From Stenotrophomonas maltophilia (lineage in GTDB: Bacteria; Pseudomonadota; Gammaproteobacteria; Xanthomonadales; Xanthomonadaceae), in assembly GCF_006974125.1 (NCBI RefSeq), contig NZ_CP037858.1, forward strand, positions 1,488,001-1,552,000: 64,000 bases of DNA, in the 5' to 3' direction. Shown one piece after another: positions 1-7,969 of the stretch. Each line of letters starts with the position of its first letter. Position 1 is the stretch's first letter. Below the pieces are notes generated by a model that was not told where the DNA came from, searched no databases, and saw only the letters and a list, made by a program, of their open reading frames with translations. The position numbers were made by a program, and so were the translations under genes.

Positions 1-138
1 ACTGCGCTGCGTTTTGCTCACGCTGCGCCGCCGCATGGATTGTCGCCTGAGGGCGCTGGACCATGCTGTGCCGGGGCTGGCGATCAATGAAATTTGCAAG
101 GGTTCCGATCCGCGCAGGCCATCGGCGACAATGCGGCG
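1..138. other. left window edge, no gene assigned
   Basis: This is the stretch before thiS. Short frames run in from the left edge and end soon after (one stops at 88-90, another at about 156-158 inside the thiS start region), so the tail of an upstream gene cannot be excluded, but nothing recognisable is encoded. I see no THI-box (TPP riboswitch) sequence here. Confidence 0.3.
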
Positions 139-339
139 ATGAACATCCAGCTCAATGGCGAACCCCGCACCCTGCCCGCTTCGGCGACCCTCCACGACCT
201 GCTCGAGGCCGAGCAGTTGCTGCAGCGCCGGGTGGCAGTGGAGGTCAACGGCGAGATCGTCAGCCGCAGCCGCCACGGCGAACATGTACTGGCCGAGGGT
301 GATGTGGTCGAGATCGTGCACGCGCTGGGCGGGGGCTGA
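139..339 (+). CDS. thiS: sulfur carrier protein ThiS
   Basis: ThiS is the small ubiquitin-like sulfur carrier of thiazole synthesis; its C-terminal glycine is adenylated by ThiF and turned into a thiocarboxylate that donates sulfur to ThiG. The protein is 66 aa, the usual length, begins [10 protein letters not shown] and ends ALGGG, giving the required Gly-Gly terminus. The start at 139 was preferred over an upstream in-frame ATG at 94 because it gives the family N-terminus. thiG follows after about 115 bases holding a palindromic repeat, so the two are probably co-transcribed. No TPP riboswitch is visible upstream. Confidence 0.93.
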   Translation: MNIQLNGEPRTLPASATLHDLLEAEQLLQRRVAVEVNGEIVSRSRHGEHVLAEGDVVEIVHALGGG

Positions 340-357
340 AGCTGTCCGTGTACCCAG

Positions 358-398
358 GGGGTCAGATCCCTTTGCCGATGGCAAAGGGATCTGACCCC
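358..398. repeat. GGGGTCAGA-type palindrome between thiS and thiG
   Basis: Two perfect 19-nt arms (358-376 and 380-398) flank the 3-nt loop GAT. The outer part reads GGGGTCAGATCCC. It is one of about seven related hairpins in this window and resembles REP-type palindromes mobilised by RAYT transposases; no such transposase lies in the window. Confidence 0.9.
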
Positions 399-455
399 AC
401 TCTTCCCCACCCTCTGCGTGATCCCATCTTCAGGCGGATAGGCGATAATCGCGCC

Positions 456-1250
456 ATGAACGTTCATGTCTCCCCCGATTCGCTGGTGATCGCCGGCAAG
501 ACCTATGGCTCGCGGCTGCTGACCGGCACCGGCAAGTTCAAGGATCTGGAAGAAACCCGCCTGGCCACCGAGGCTGCAGGCGCCCAGATCGTCACCGTGG
601 CGATCCGCCGCACCAACATCGGGCAGAACCCGGGCGAGCCGAACCTGCTCGACGTGCTGCCGCCGGACCGCTACACCATCCTGCCCAACACCGCCGGCTG
701 CTACACCGCCGAAGATGCCGTGCGCACCTGCCGGCTGGCCCGTGAGCTGCTGGACGGCCACAACCTGACCAAGCTGGAAGTGCTGGGCGACCAGAAGTCG
801 CTGTACCCGGACGTGGTGCAGACCCTCAAGGCCGCCGAACAGCTGGTCAAGGACGGCTTCGAGGTGATGGTCTACACCTCCGACGACCCGATCCTGGCCA
901 AGCGCCTGGAGGAGATCGGCTGCGCCGCGGTGATGCCGCTGGCCGCGCCGATCGGTTCGGGCCTGGGCATCCAGAACAAGTACAACCTGCTGCAGATCAT
1001 CGAAGACGCCAAGGTGCCGATCATCGTCGACGCCGGCGTGGGCACCGCTTCCGATGCCGCCATCGCGATGGAACTGGGCTGCGACGGCGTGCTGATGAAC
1101 ACCGCCATCGCCGGTGCGCGCCATCCGGTGCTGATGGCCAGCGCCATGCGCAAGGCCGTCGAGGCCGGCCGCGAAGCCTTCCTGGCCGGACGCATCCCGC
1201 GCAAGCGCTACGCCAGCGCCTCTTCTCCGGTGGATGGGCTGATCGGCTGA
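456..1250 (+). CDS. thiG: thiazole synthase ThiG
   Basis: ThiG forms the thiazole phosphate moiety of thiamine from deoxyxylulose 5-phosphate, dehydroglycine and ThiS thiocarboxylate. The protein is 264 aa, a normal length, with a TIM-barrel pattern: [12 protein letters not shown] near the start, the Schiff-base lysine in LTKLEVLGD (Lys106), and the phosphate-binding part [13 protein letters not shown] followed by [11 protein letters not shown]. The start at 456 is chosen because residues encoded upstream (from 348) come from the palindromic repeat and are not family-like. Its stop overlaps the trmB start as TGATG. Confidence 0.95.
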   Translation: MNVHVSPDSLVIAGKTYGSRLLTGTGKFKDLEETRLATEAAGAQIVTVAIRRTNIGQNPGEPNLLDVLPPDRYTILPNTAGCYTAEDAVRTCRLARELLDGHNLTKLEVLGDQKSLYPDVVQTLKAAEQLVKDGFEVMVYTSDDPILAKRLEEIGCAAVMPLAAPIGSGLGIQNKYNLLQIIEDAKVPIIVDAGVGTASDAAIAMELGCDGVLMNTAIAGARHPVLMASAMRKAVEAGREAFLAGRIPRKRYASASSPVDGLIG

Positions 1251-1984
1251 TGACCAATCCATTTGACAGCGCCGGTTCCAAGGCCCCGCCCAAGCCCTTC
1301 ACCGTCAGCGAGGGCCGCCGCGAGGTGCGCAGCTTCGTGTTGCGCCAGGGCCGTTTCACTCCCGCCCAGCAGCGCGCGTTCGACGAACGCTGGCCGCGCT
1401 TCGGCATCGACTACAACGGCCAGCCGCGTGACCTGGACGCCACTTTCGGCCGCCCGGCGCACAAGGTGCTGGAAATCGGCTTCGGCAACGGTGCCGCGCT
1501 GCGCTTCGCCGCCCAGCACGATCCGTCGCGCGACTACATCGGCATCGAGGTGCACGCCCCGGGCGTGGGCCGCCTGCTGAACGCGCTGGCCGAGGACAAC
1601 GCCGACCACGTGCGCCTGTACCACCACGATGCCGTGGAGGTGCTGCAGAACGAGATCGCCGATGGCGCGCTGGATGAAGTGCGCATCTACTTCCCGGACC
1701 CATGGCACAAGAAGCGCCACAACAAGCGCCGCCTGCTGCAACCGGCGTTCGCCGACCTGCTGGTGCGCAAGCTGCGCCCGGGTGGCCGCCTGCACTGCGC
1801 GACCGACTGGGAAGACTACGCCGAACAGATGTGGGACGTGCTCGATGTCACCGCCGGCCTGGTCAACCGTGCCGGCCCGCGGGGCAGCGTGCCGCGCCCG
1901 GACTGGCGCCCGCAGACCCACTTCGAGACCCGCGGCCAGAAGCTCGGCCACGGCGTCTGGGACCTGCTGTACGACCGCACCTGA
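1250..1984 (+). CDS. trmB: tRNA (guanine-N7-)-methyltransferase TrmB
   Basis: TrmB methylates N7 of G46 in the variable loop of tRNA, using S-adenosylmethionine. The protein is 244 aa. The SAM-binding motif VLEIGFGNG is at 73-81, and the family signature [15 protein letters not shown] is at 147-161. The ATG overlaps the last base of the thiG stop codon (TGATG), which suggests translational coupling in a thiS-thiG-trmB operon. The next gene starts 27 bases after the stop and may belong to the same transcript. Confidence 0.95.
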   Translation: MTNPFDSAGSKAPPKPFTVSEGRREVRSFVLRQGRFTPAQQRAFDERWPRFGIDYNGQPRDLDATFGRPAHKVLEIGFGNGAALRFAAQHDPSRDYIGIEVHAPGVGRLLNALAEDNADHVRLYHHDAVEVLQNEIADGALDEVRIYFPDPWHKKRHNKRRLLQPAFADLLVRKLRPGGRLHCATDWEDYAEQMWDVLDVTAGLVNRAGPRGSVPRPDWRPQTHFETRGQKLGHGVWDLLYDRT

Positions 1985-2011
1985 TCATCGCCTGAGGACG
2001 CCGCGCCCCAC

Positions 2012-3859
2012 ATGGATACCGCGCTGACGCTGACCAACGACATGAAGCTCGTGCTCGGGCTGGTCGGCTTCACGATGGCGATGTTCCTGTTCGAGCGCAT
2101 CCGCGCCGACGTGGTCGCGCTGGTGGTGCTGGTGGTGCTCGGCGTCACCGGCCTGATCGCGCCGGAGGAGATCTTCGGCGGTTTCTCCGGTAACGCGGTG
2201 ATGAGCATCATCGCCACCACCATCCTCGGTGCGGGCCTGGACCGCACCGGGGCGTTGAACCGGCTGGCGGCCTGGCTGCTGCGGCGCGGCCACGGCGTGG
2301 AGCAGCGGCTGCTGATGATGACCACGGCCATTGCCGGCCTGAACTCCTCTTTCATGCAGAACCCGTCGGTGATGGCGCTGTACCTGCCGGTCGCCTCGCG
2401 ATTGGCAGCGCGCACCGGCCTGACCCTGCAGCGCCTGCTGCTGCCGATCTCGGCAGCGATCGTGATGGGTGGCGCGCTGACCATGGTCGGCAACTCGCCG
2501 CTGATCCTGCTGAACGACCTGCTGGCTTCGGCCAACAACAACCTGCCCTCGGGCCTGGCCACCATCGAGCCGCTGCGCATGTTCGCGCCGCTGCCGATCG
2601 GTGTGGCCCTGCTGATCGCCTCGCTGCTGTACTTCCGCTACTACGGCGACCGCAAGCTGGTTGAAGAAGAAAGCCTGGTCAACGACGGCGTCACGCCGGC
2701 ACGCACCGAGAGCTACTTCGCCAAAACCTACGGCATCGAAGGTGATGTGTTCGAGCTGGTGGTCAGTGCTGAAAGCCCGCTGGTCGGCATGACCCTGGGC
2801 GAGGCCGAGAACCTGCACGATGCGCCGCTGCTGCTTGCCCTGAAGACCGGCAACGACACCCGCCTGGCGCCGCCGGCGGAGATGCGCATCTGGGTCGGCA
2901 GCGTGCTCGGTGCGATGGGGCCGCGTGACCAGATCAACGACTTCGCACAGAACCAGTTCCTGCGCATGTCCTCGCGCCTGAAGCACCTGGGCGACCTGTT
3001 CAACCCCAGCCGCGCCGGTATTTCCGAGGCGGTGGTGCCGCCGACATCAAACGTGATCGGCAAGAGCGCGGCCGATCTGCGCCTGCGCAAGGAGCGCGGC
3101 ATCAGCCTGCTGGCGATCAACCGCGACAAGCAGGTGATCCGCGAGGACGTGCGCGATGTGCAGCTGCGCGCCGGCGACATGCTGGTCTTCCACAGCATCT
3201 GGACCGACCTGGCGCAGGCCGCGCGCAGCCGTGACTTCGTGGTGGTCACCGACTATCCCACCGGTGAGCAGCGCCCGCACAAGTTCAAGATCGCCATGGC
3301 GATCTTCGCGCTGACCATCCTGATCGCGCTGACCAGCAAGCTGCCGGTGGCGCTGACGCTGATGACCGGCGTGGCCGGCATGCTGCTGACCGGCGTGCTG
3401 CGCATGGACGAGGCCTACGCCTCGATCAACTGGAAAACGGTATTCATGATGGCCGGGCTGATTCCGCTCGGCTGGGCAATGGACTCCAGTGGTGCGGCGG
3501 CATGGGTGGCCGGCCATACCATCGACAAGCTGCCCACCGGCATTCCGGTGTGGGTGCTGGAGGTGGCGCTGGCACTGCTGACCACGGCGTTCTCGCTGGT
3601 GATCAGCCATGTGGGCGCGACCATCGTAATGGTGCCCATTGCGGTGAACCTGGCGTTGGCGGCAGGTGGCAACCCGACCGCGTTCGCGCTGATCGTGGCG
3701 TTGTCGGCATCCAACAACCTGATGACGGCCTCCAACCCGGTGATCTCGATGATCATCGGCCCGGCCAACTACACCCCGCGCGAGATGTGGCGGGTCGGCG
3801 GCCCGCTGTCGCTGATCTACACCTGCGTGGTGGTGCTGATGATCAACCTGATGTTCTGA
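2012..3859 (+). CDS. SLC13-family transporter with two RCK_C domains
   Basis: Inner-membrane permease of 615 aa. Hydrophobic transport segments at about 10-210 and 425-615 enclose a soluble middle part with two RCK_C (TrkA-C) regulatory domains at roughly 230-310 and 320-405, as in bacterial SLC13/DASS anion:Na+ symporters of this architecture. Helix-breaking signatures such as NSSFMQNPSVMALYLP and SNNLMTASNPVISM fit the ion-transporter fold. The substrate (sulfate or dicarboxylate) cannot be read from sequence. It follows trmB by 27 bases; a long repeat region lies downstream. Confidence 0.85.
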   Translation: MDTALTLTNDMKLVLGLVGFTMAMFLFERIRADVVALVVLVVLGVTGLIAPEEIFGGFSGNAVMSIIATTILGAGLDRTGALNRLAAWLLRRGHGVEQRLLMMTTAIAGLNSSFMQNPSVMALYLPVASRLAARTGLTLQRLLLPISAAIVMGGALTMVGNSPLILLNDLLASANNNLPSGLATIEPLRMFAPLPIGVALLIASLLYFRYYGDRKLVEEESLVNDGVTPARTESYFAKTYGIEGDVFELVVSAESPLVGMTLGEAENLHDAPLLLALKTGNDTRLAPPAEMRIWVGSVLGAMGPRDQINDFAQNQFLRMSSRLKHLGDLFNPSRAGISEAVVPPTSNVIGKSAADLRLRKERGISLLAINRDKQVIREDVRDVQLRAGDMLVFHSIWTDLAQAARSRDFVVVTDYPTGEQRPHKFKIAMAIFALTILIALTSKLPVALTLMTGVAGMLLTGVLRMDEAYASINWKTVFMMAGLIPLGWAMDSSGAAAWVAGHTIDKLPTGIPVWVLEVALALLTTAFSLVISHVGATIVMVPIAVNLALAAGGNPTAFALIVALSASNNLMTASNPVISMIIGPANYTPREMWRVGGPLSLIYTCVVVLMINLMF

Positions 3860-4196
3860 GGGTTGGGGTTTGTTGGCAGGGCTGCGCCCTGCACCCGCAG
3901 AAGCCGAAGCAACAGCAACAGCGTGCATTCCGTGGGATGGCGGGGTGGGTCCGGTTGCGGGGGACGCCGTGAACCCGTCCATGGGGGCTTGGCCGCGGCA
4001 TCCATGCCGCGGACACCCCCGCAACCGGACCCACCCCGCCTTCGACAGATTGCCGCGATCTGCCAGAACGGCGTTCCGTGCTGCTGTTGGTAGGTGTCGA
4101 CCTTGGTCGACACAGTAGATCCACGCCATGCATAGATGAATCTCTGGATACCCATTGATCCTGTGGGTGCGAACCTTGGTTCGCACGCCGGTTGCC
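3860..4196. other. gene-free repeat block after the SLC13 gene
   Basis: No gene is supported here. In order the block holds a short hairpin GCAGGG-CTGCG-CCCTGC (3876-3892), a stretch with AACAGC repeats, the 102-nt long hairpin at 3939-4040, a small dyad GACAGATTGCCGCGATCTGC just after it, GTAG-ended palindromes at 4090-4113 and 4115-4137 (the second degenerate), and a hairpin GTGCGAAC-CTTG-GTTCGCAC at 4168-4187 just beyond the 3' end of the Rieske gene. The same module order recurs at 20.9-21.4 kb. Confidence 0.8.
3939..4040 (+). repeat. long hairpin H1 with 52-nt core
   Basis: Perfect inverted arms of 25 nt (3939-3963 and 4016-4040, beginning GGCGGGGTGGGTCCGG) enclose a core of exactly 52 nt (3964-4015) that starts ACGCCGTGAACCCGTCC. 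The core contains its own hairpin, CCGCGGCAT-CC-ATGCCGCGG. It belongs to a family of seven in this window with the same core length; H2 has identical arms, the others have different ones. Confidence 0.92.
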
Positions 4197-4532
4197 TCAA
4201 GCCAGGTAAACCTGCCCGTCGCGCACGTCCACCGGTACCGCACGCAGGCGGTCGCCCTTGCAGGGACCGGCGATGCAGTCGCCGCTGTCCAGCGCGAACG
4301 AGGCGCCATGCGCGGCGCAGACCAGGTGGCCCTCGCGGCTCTTCAGGAACTGGCCAGGGGCCCAGTCCAGGCGGCGGCCGGCGTGCGGGCAGATGTTCAG
4401 GAAGGCACGGACCTGCCCGCCGTCGCGGTACAGCACCAGCGACTCGGCATCGCCATCGACCACTGCTTCGACCTCGGCAAACGCGCCATCGGCAATGGCT
4501 TCAAGGGCGATCAGGGCAGCGGCGGTAGACAT
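4197..4532 (-). CDS. Rieske [2Fe-2S] domain protein
   Basis: Small soluble ferredoxin-like protein of 111 aa that should carry a Rieske 2Fe-2S cluster and act in electron transfer. The cluster motif is complete: Cys48-Pro-His50 and Cys72-Ala-Ala-His75, separated by a normal spacing. It is the size of a stand-alone Rieske ferredoxin (NirD/BphF type) with no membrane anchor. The start at 4532 gives MSTAAALIAL; a further upstream ATG at 4568 would add an unlikely basic extension. The partner enzyme is not adjacent; the neighbours are an anion transporter and a small membrane protein. Confidence 0.88.
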   Translation of the reverse strand: MSTAAALIALEAIADGAFAEVEAVVDGDAESLVLYRDGGQVRAFLNICPHAGRRLDWAPGQFLKSREGHLVCAAHGASFALDSGDCIAGPCKGDRLRAVPVDVRDGQVYLA

Positions 4533-4607
4533 GGCGAAGGCTCGGACGGTAAACCGGAATTGTCGCATGCCTGCTCAGGTGACTGGCTGCGACATGAACA
4601 CAAGTCA

Positions 4608-4635
4608 TTGATCCGTAATAAGCACAGGCTATATT
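4608..4635 (+). promoter_or_regulatory. sigma70-like promoter for the 4711 gene
   Basis: TTGATC (4608-4613) and TATATT (4630-4635) are separated by 16 bases in an AT-rich pocket between two divergent genes. It points toward the small membrane protein gene and predicts a 5' leader of about 70 bases. Seen by eye only; not scored. Confidence 0.4.
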
Positions 4636-4710
4636 TAACGAGTTTTTCACTCAATGACAGTGGCACGTCCCGATACTCTGGTTTCGCTGATCCCAGCCTA
4701 TCGAGCCGCC

Positions 4711-4992
4711 ATGTTCAATCGCGCATCCGCCTTCAACCAGTTCCGCACCCTGTTCGCGCCGCGCAAGCCGCGCCATCCGTTGGTGCGCGTTGCCGTGGGC
4801 CTGCTTGGCCTGGCGATCCTGGCGGCGATGGTGTTCATCGGCGTGTTCGTCGGTGCAGCGATGATCCTGGTCGGCCTGGCGTGGAAGCTGCTGGCCTCGC
4901 GCAAGCCGGGCGTTGCCCGTCCTGTCGATCCGACGGTGGTCGAAGGCGAGTACCGCGTAGTGCGCAAGCCGGTGCTGCCGGCCTCGCGCTGA
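4711..4992 (+). CDS. small conserved membrane protein
   Basis: Protein of 93 aa with a basic N-terminus (FAPRKPRHPLVRV) followed by one long hydrophobic stretch (about residues 30-62) that could span the membrane once or twice, then a short polar tail ending VLPASR. I do not recognise a named family. The start at 4711 (MFNRASAF) is preferred to an upstream ATG at 4654 because the extra 19 residues overlap the putative promoter and leader region. It lies between a Rieske gene on the other strand and a FAH-family hydrolase on the same strand. Confidence 0.7.
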   Translation: MFNRASAFNQFRTLFAPRKPRHPLVRVAVGLLGLAILAAMVFIGVFVGAAMILVGLAWKLLASRKPGVARPVDPTVVEGEYRVVRKPVLPASR

Positions 4993-5067
4993 TCCACGTG
5001 CTCCGCGCCCGCTGACGGCGGGCGCCATGCGTTCTAGACTGCGGGCACGCCCTTCCTGGATGCCCGC

Positions 5068-5784
5068 ATGTCCGATGTCTCCGATGTGATCCCTGCCGTA
5101 GCCCTGCCGCGTGTACCGGTAGCCGGTGGCGGCAGTTTCCCCGTGCACCGCATCTACTGCGTCGGCCGCAATTTCGCCGACCACGCCCGCGAAATGGGCG
5201 CGGCGGTGCCGGCGGCCGATGACCGTGGCCGCCCGATGTTCTTCAGCAAGCCGGCCGATGCGATCGTGGTCGGCCATGACGACGCCATCCCCTACCCGCC
5301 GGCGACCGCCAATCTGCACCACGAAGTGGAGCTGGTGGTGGCGATCGGCCGTGATGCGCCCGCAGGCGAGCTGGCCGTGGCCGATGCCGAAGCACTGGTC
5401 TACGGCTACGCCGTCGGCCTGGACCTGACCCGCCGCGACCTGCAGGCTGCGGCCAAGGACAAGGGCCACCCGTGGGATGCCGCCAAGGGCTTCGATGCCT
5501 CCGCGCCGATCAGCGAAATCGTCCACGCAGAGGAAGTCGGCGACCTGGCCGCGCTGAACCTGTCGCTGGAGGTCAATGGTGAAGTGCGCCAGCAGGCGCT
5601 GCTGGACCAGATGATCTGGAACGTGCCGGAGATCCTGCATGAGCTGTCCAAGCTGTGGCAGCTGCGTGCCGGCGACCTGGTGTTCATGGGTACCCCGTCC
5701 GGCGTGGCAGCACTCAAGCCGGGCGACCGCTTCAGCGCGCGCCTGGAGAACGTGGCCGAGCGCCACGGCGTGATCGCCGGCTGA
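5068..5784 (+). CDS. fumarylacetoacetate hydrolase (FAH) family protein
   Basis: Metal-dependent hydrolase or isomerase of the FAH fold, 238 aa. Seen motifs include [25 protein letters not shown], the metal-binding acidic set [24 protein letters not shown] and the C-terminal [15 protein letters not shown]. Single-domain members of this size act on acylpyruvates, 2-hydroxyhepta-2,4-diene-1,7-dioate or oxaloacetate enol; the substrate cannot be deduced here and no aromatic degradation genes are nearby. Confidence 0.88.
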   Translation: MSDVSDVIPAVALPRVPVAGGGSFPVHRIYCVGRNFADHAREMGAAVPAADDRGRPMFFSKPADAIVVGHDDAIPYPPATANLHHEVELVVAIGRDAPAGELAVADAEALVYGYAVGLDLTRRDLQAAAKDKGHPWDAAKGFDASAPISEIVHAEEVGDLAALNLSLEVNGEVRQQALLDQMIWNVPEILHELSKLWQLRAGDLVFMGTPSGVAALKPGDRFSARLENVAERHGVIAG

Positions 5785-5839
5785 CACCACCTGCGCTACC
5801 CTGCGCGCTGTCCACTTCCCCCACCGGAGAAAAACAACA

Positions 5840-6244
5840 ATGGGAATGCTCACCGAGTTCAAGGAATTCGCGATGCGCGGCAACGTCATCGACCTCGCCG
5901 TCGGCGTGGTGATCGGCGCGGCCTTCGGCAAGATCGTGACCGCGCTGGTCGAGAAGATCATCATGCCGCCGCTGGGCTACCTGATCGGCCGCGTGGACTT
6001 CTCCAGCCTGGCCTGGACCCTGTCGCCGGCCCACCTGGGTCCGGATGGCAAGGAGATTCCGGCCGTGGTGGTTGGCTACGGCGACTTCATCAATACCATC
6101 ATCCAGTTCGTGATCGTGGCCTTCGCCATCTTCATCGTGGTCAAGGCGATCAACCGCCTGTCGCGCAAGCAGGAAGCCGCACCGGCCGCACCGGCCGAGG
6201 AAGTGGTGCTGCTGCGCGAGATCCGCGACAGCCTGAAGAAATAA
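5840..6244 (+). CDS. mscL: large-conductance mechanosensitive channel MscL
   Basis: Inner-membrane pentameric channel that opens under high membrane tension and protects cells from hypo-osmotic lysis. The protein is 134 aa. The N-terminal helix and TM1 signature [20 protein letters not shown] is unmistakable, followed by the periplasmic loop, TM2 ([16 protein letters not shown]) and a charged C-terminal bundle helix. A GTAG-type palindrome pair and a Rho-independent terminator follow, so it is probably a single-gene transcript. Confidence 0.97.
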   Translation: MGMLTEFKEFAMRGNVIDLAVGVVIGAAFGKIVTALVEKIIMPPLGYLIGRVDFSSLAWTLSPAHLGPDGKEIPAVVVGYGDFINTIIQFVIVAFAIFIVVKAINRLSRKQEAAPAAPAEEVVLLREIRDSLKK

Positions 6245-6278
6245 GGGGATCGGGCGCCGACTGGCGTCCCTCCCATCT

Positions 6279-6340
6279 GTAGAGCCGAGCCCACGCTCGG
6301 CTGATCTGCAAAAGGCAGCCGAGCATAGGCTCGGCTCTAC
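6279..6340. repeat. SMAG-type palindrome dimer
   Basis: Two GTAG-bounded hairpins in opposite orientation: GTAGAGCCGAGC... at 6279-6302 and its reverse form ending GGCTCGGCTCTAC at 6317-6340. This is the dimeric arrangement typical of Stenotrophomonas SMAG (REP-like) elements. Confidence 0.85.
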
Positions 6341-6349
6341 AGAAGCACA

Positions 6350-6377
6350 CGAAAGCCCCGCTCCGGCGGGGCTTTCG
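6350..6377 (+). terminator. terminator after mscL
   Basis: A 12-bp stem, CGAAAGCCCCGC-TCCG-GCGGGGCTTTCG. The T run is short, but the stem is strong and placed right after mscL and the repeat dimer. Confidence 0.7.
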
Positions 6378-6487
6378 CTTTGCTGCATCTGGCGGAAAAC
6401 AGCATCCGCGGCAGCCATGACCTCCCGCCCATGCGCGGGCCTGAACGACTGTTAAGCTCCAAGGCTTGGTCCCTTCCGGAGTTGCCC

Positions 6488-7909
6488 ATGCGTCGCCGCG
6501 TCCTTGCCATCGCATCCTCCCTCGCCCTGCTGGCCGCTCCGGCCTTTGCGGCGCCGCACACCACTACCCTGCCCCCGGCGTCTCTGGCCACCGCTGCGCA
6601 GCTGCGCGACCAGGCGCTGGCCGACGACACCGGCTGGAAGGTGGTCGAGTCGCTCACCACCGAGATCGGCCCGCGCATCGCCGGCAGCGAAGCCGACGCC
6701 CGCGCCGTGGCCTGGGCTGAGGCCAAGTTCAAGGCACTGGGCTTCGACAAGGTGTGGAAGGAACCGGTGACCTTCCCGAAGTGGGAGCGCCGCAGTGAAC
6801 ATGCTGCCGTGACCGGCAGGAACCCGCAGCCGCTGCAGATCACGGCGCTGGGCGGCAGCCCGGGCGGCACGGTGGAAGCCGAGGTGGTGCGCTTCGCCGA
6901 CCTGGCCGCCCTGCAGGCCGCGCCCGCCGGTTCGCTGAAGGGCAAGATCGCCTTCGTCGATTACCAGATGCTGCCGTTCCGCGATGGCCGCGACTATGGC
7001 CGTGGCGGCGCGATCCGCAGCAAGGGCCCGTCCGAGGCGATCCGCAAGGGCGCGGTTGGTTTCCTGATGCGCTCGGCCGGTACCGATTCGCACCGCGTGC
7101 CACACACCGGCATCACCCGTTTTGACGATGGCCTGACCCCGGTGCCGTCAGCCGCGCTGTCGGTGCCCGATGCCGACCAGCTGGCCCGCCTGCTGGCCCG
7201 TGGCAGCACCACAGTGAAGGTGGCGCTGGACTGCGGCTGGGATGGCACCGCCACCTCGTACAACGTGATCGGCGAGATCACCGGCCGCAGCCTGCCGAAG
7301 GAAGTGGTGGTGATCGGCGGTCACCTGGATTCCTGGGACCTGGGCACCGGCGCGGTGGATGACGGCGCGGGCGTGGGCATCACCATGGCTGCGGGCCACC
7401 TGATCGGCCTGCTCAAGCAGGCGCCGAAGCGCACCATCCGCGTGATCGCCTTCGCCAACGAGGAGCAGGGCCTGTATGGCGGCAAGGCCTACGCCGAGGC
7501 GCATGCCAAGGACGTGGCCCTGCACCAGCTGGCTGCCGAGAGTGACTTCGGTGCCGGCCGCATCTATGCCTTCAATACCGGTTCGCCGAACCCTGAAGGC
7601 TCGCGCGAAGCGACCAAGCAGATTGCCGAAGTGATGAAGCCGCTGGGGATCGAGTACCAGGCCGACAAGGGGGGCCCGGGCCCGGACGTCGGCCCGCTGG
7701 CCGCCAAGGGCGGTGCGTGGGCGTGGCTGGCGCAGGACGGATCGGACTACTTCCACCTGCACCACACCGCCGACGACACGCTGGACAAGATCGACCCGAA
7801 GGCGCTGGCGCAGAACGTGGCCGCATACACCGTGTTCGCGTACCTGGCGGCGGAAGCCGATGGCAGCTTCGGCAGCGAGGCCAAGGCGACCACGCCGCCG
7901 AACGAATGA
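6488..7909 (+). CDS. secreted M28-family zinc aminopeptidase
   Basis: Probable exported metallopeptidase of 473 aa. A signal peptide is visible at 1-22 (MRRRVLAIAS... ending APAFA). A PA-like insert lies at about 130-250. The M28 catalytic core carries VVIGGHLDSWDLGTG (zinc ligand His279 and following Asp), GAVDDGAGVG, the general-base region FANEEQGLYGG, an ESDFGAG segment and HHTADDTLDKID near the C-terminus, which supplies the last histidine ligand. The start at 6488 gives a proper signal peptide; upstream in-frame codons do not. Confidence 0.88.
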   Translation: MRRRVLAIASSLALLAAPAFAAPHTTTLPPASLATAAQLRDQALADDTGWKVVESLTTEIGPRIAGSEADARAVAWAEAKFKALGFDKVWKEPVTFPKWERRSEHAAVTGRNPQPLQITALGGSPGGTVEAEVVRFADLAALQAAPAGSLKGKIAFVDYQMLPFRDGRDYGRGGAIRSKGPSEAIRKGAVGFLMRSAGTDSHRVPHTGITRFDDGLTPVPSAALSVPDADQLARLLARGSTTVKVALDCGWDGTATSYNVIGEITGRSLPKEVVVIGGHLDSWDLGTGAVDDGAGVGITMAAGHLIGLLKQAPKRTIRVIAFANEEQGLYGGKAYAEAHAKDVALHQLAAESDFGAGRIYAFNTGSPNPEGSREATKQIAEVMKPLGIEYQADKGGPGPDVGPLAAKGGAWAWLAQDGSDYFHLHHTADDTLDKIDPKALAQNVAAYTVFAYLAAEADGSFGSEAKATTPPNE

Positions 7910-7922
7910 TGCGGTGACACAG

Positions 7923-7961
7923 GGGGTCAGAGCCCTCGCCAAGGGCGAGGGCTCTGACCCC
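7923..7961. repeat. GGGGTCAGA-type palindrome
   Basis: Perfect 18-nt arms (7923-7940 and 7944-7961) with loop AAG, between the convergent M28 peptidase and AGCS genes. The inner part of the arms (CCCTCGCC) differs from the copy at 358 but stays complementary. It may double as a transcription end. Confidence 0.88.
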
Positions 7962-7969
7962 TGATCGTA

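Noticed and set aside
1..138. TPP riboswitch before thiS
   Set aside because: No THI-box consensus is visible in the 138 bases available; a more distant one would lie outside the window.
84..1262. Minus-strand open frame across thiS and thiG
   Set aside because: Antisense shadow; the plus strand carries complete ThiS and ThiG proteins.
4168..4187. A tRNA-like stem with GGTTCG near 4180
   Set aside because: It is only a simple hairpin; no acceptor stem or anticodon arm can be drawn.
3817..4200. Small open frames running through the long hairpins here and at 20.9, 30.6 and 37.3 kb
   Set aside because: They read the repeat core (for example GVSAAWM...HGVP) and differ in frame and ends at each copy; no start signal or conserved protein is evident.
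6279..6340. CRISPR repeats
   Set aside because: The palindromes here and elsewhere are not regularly spaced direct repeats with unique spacers; no cas genes are present.
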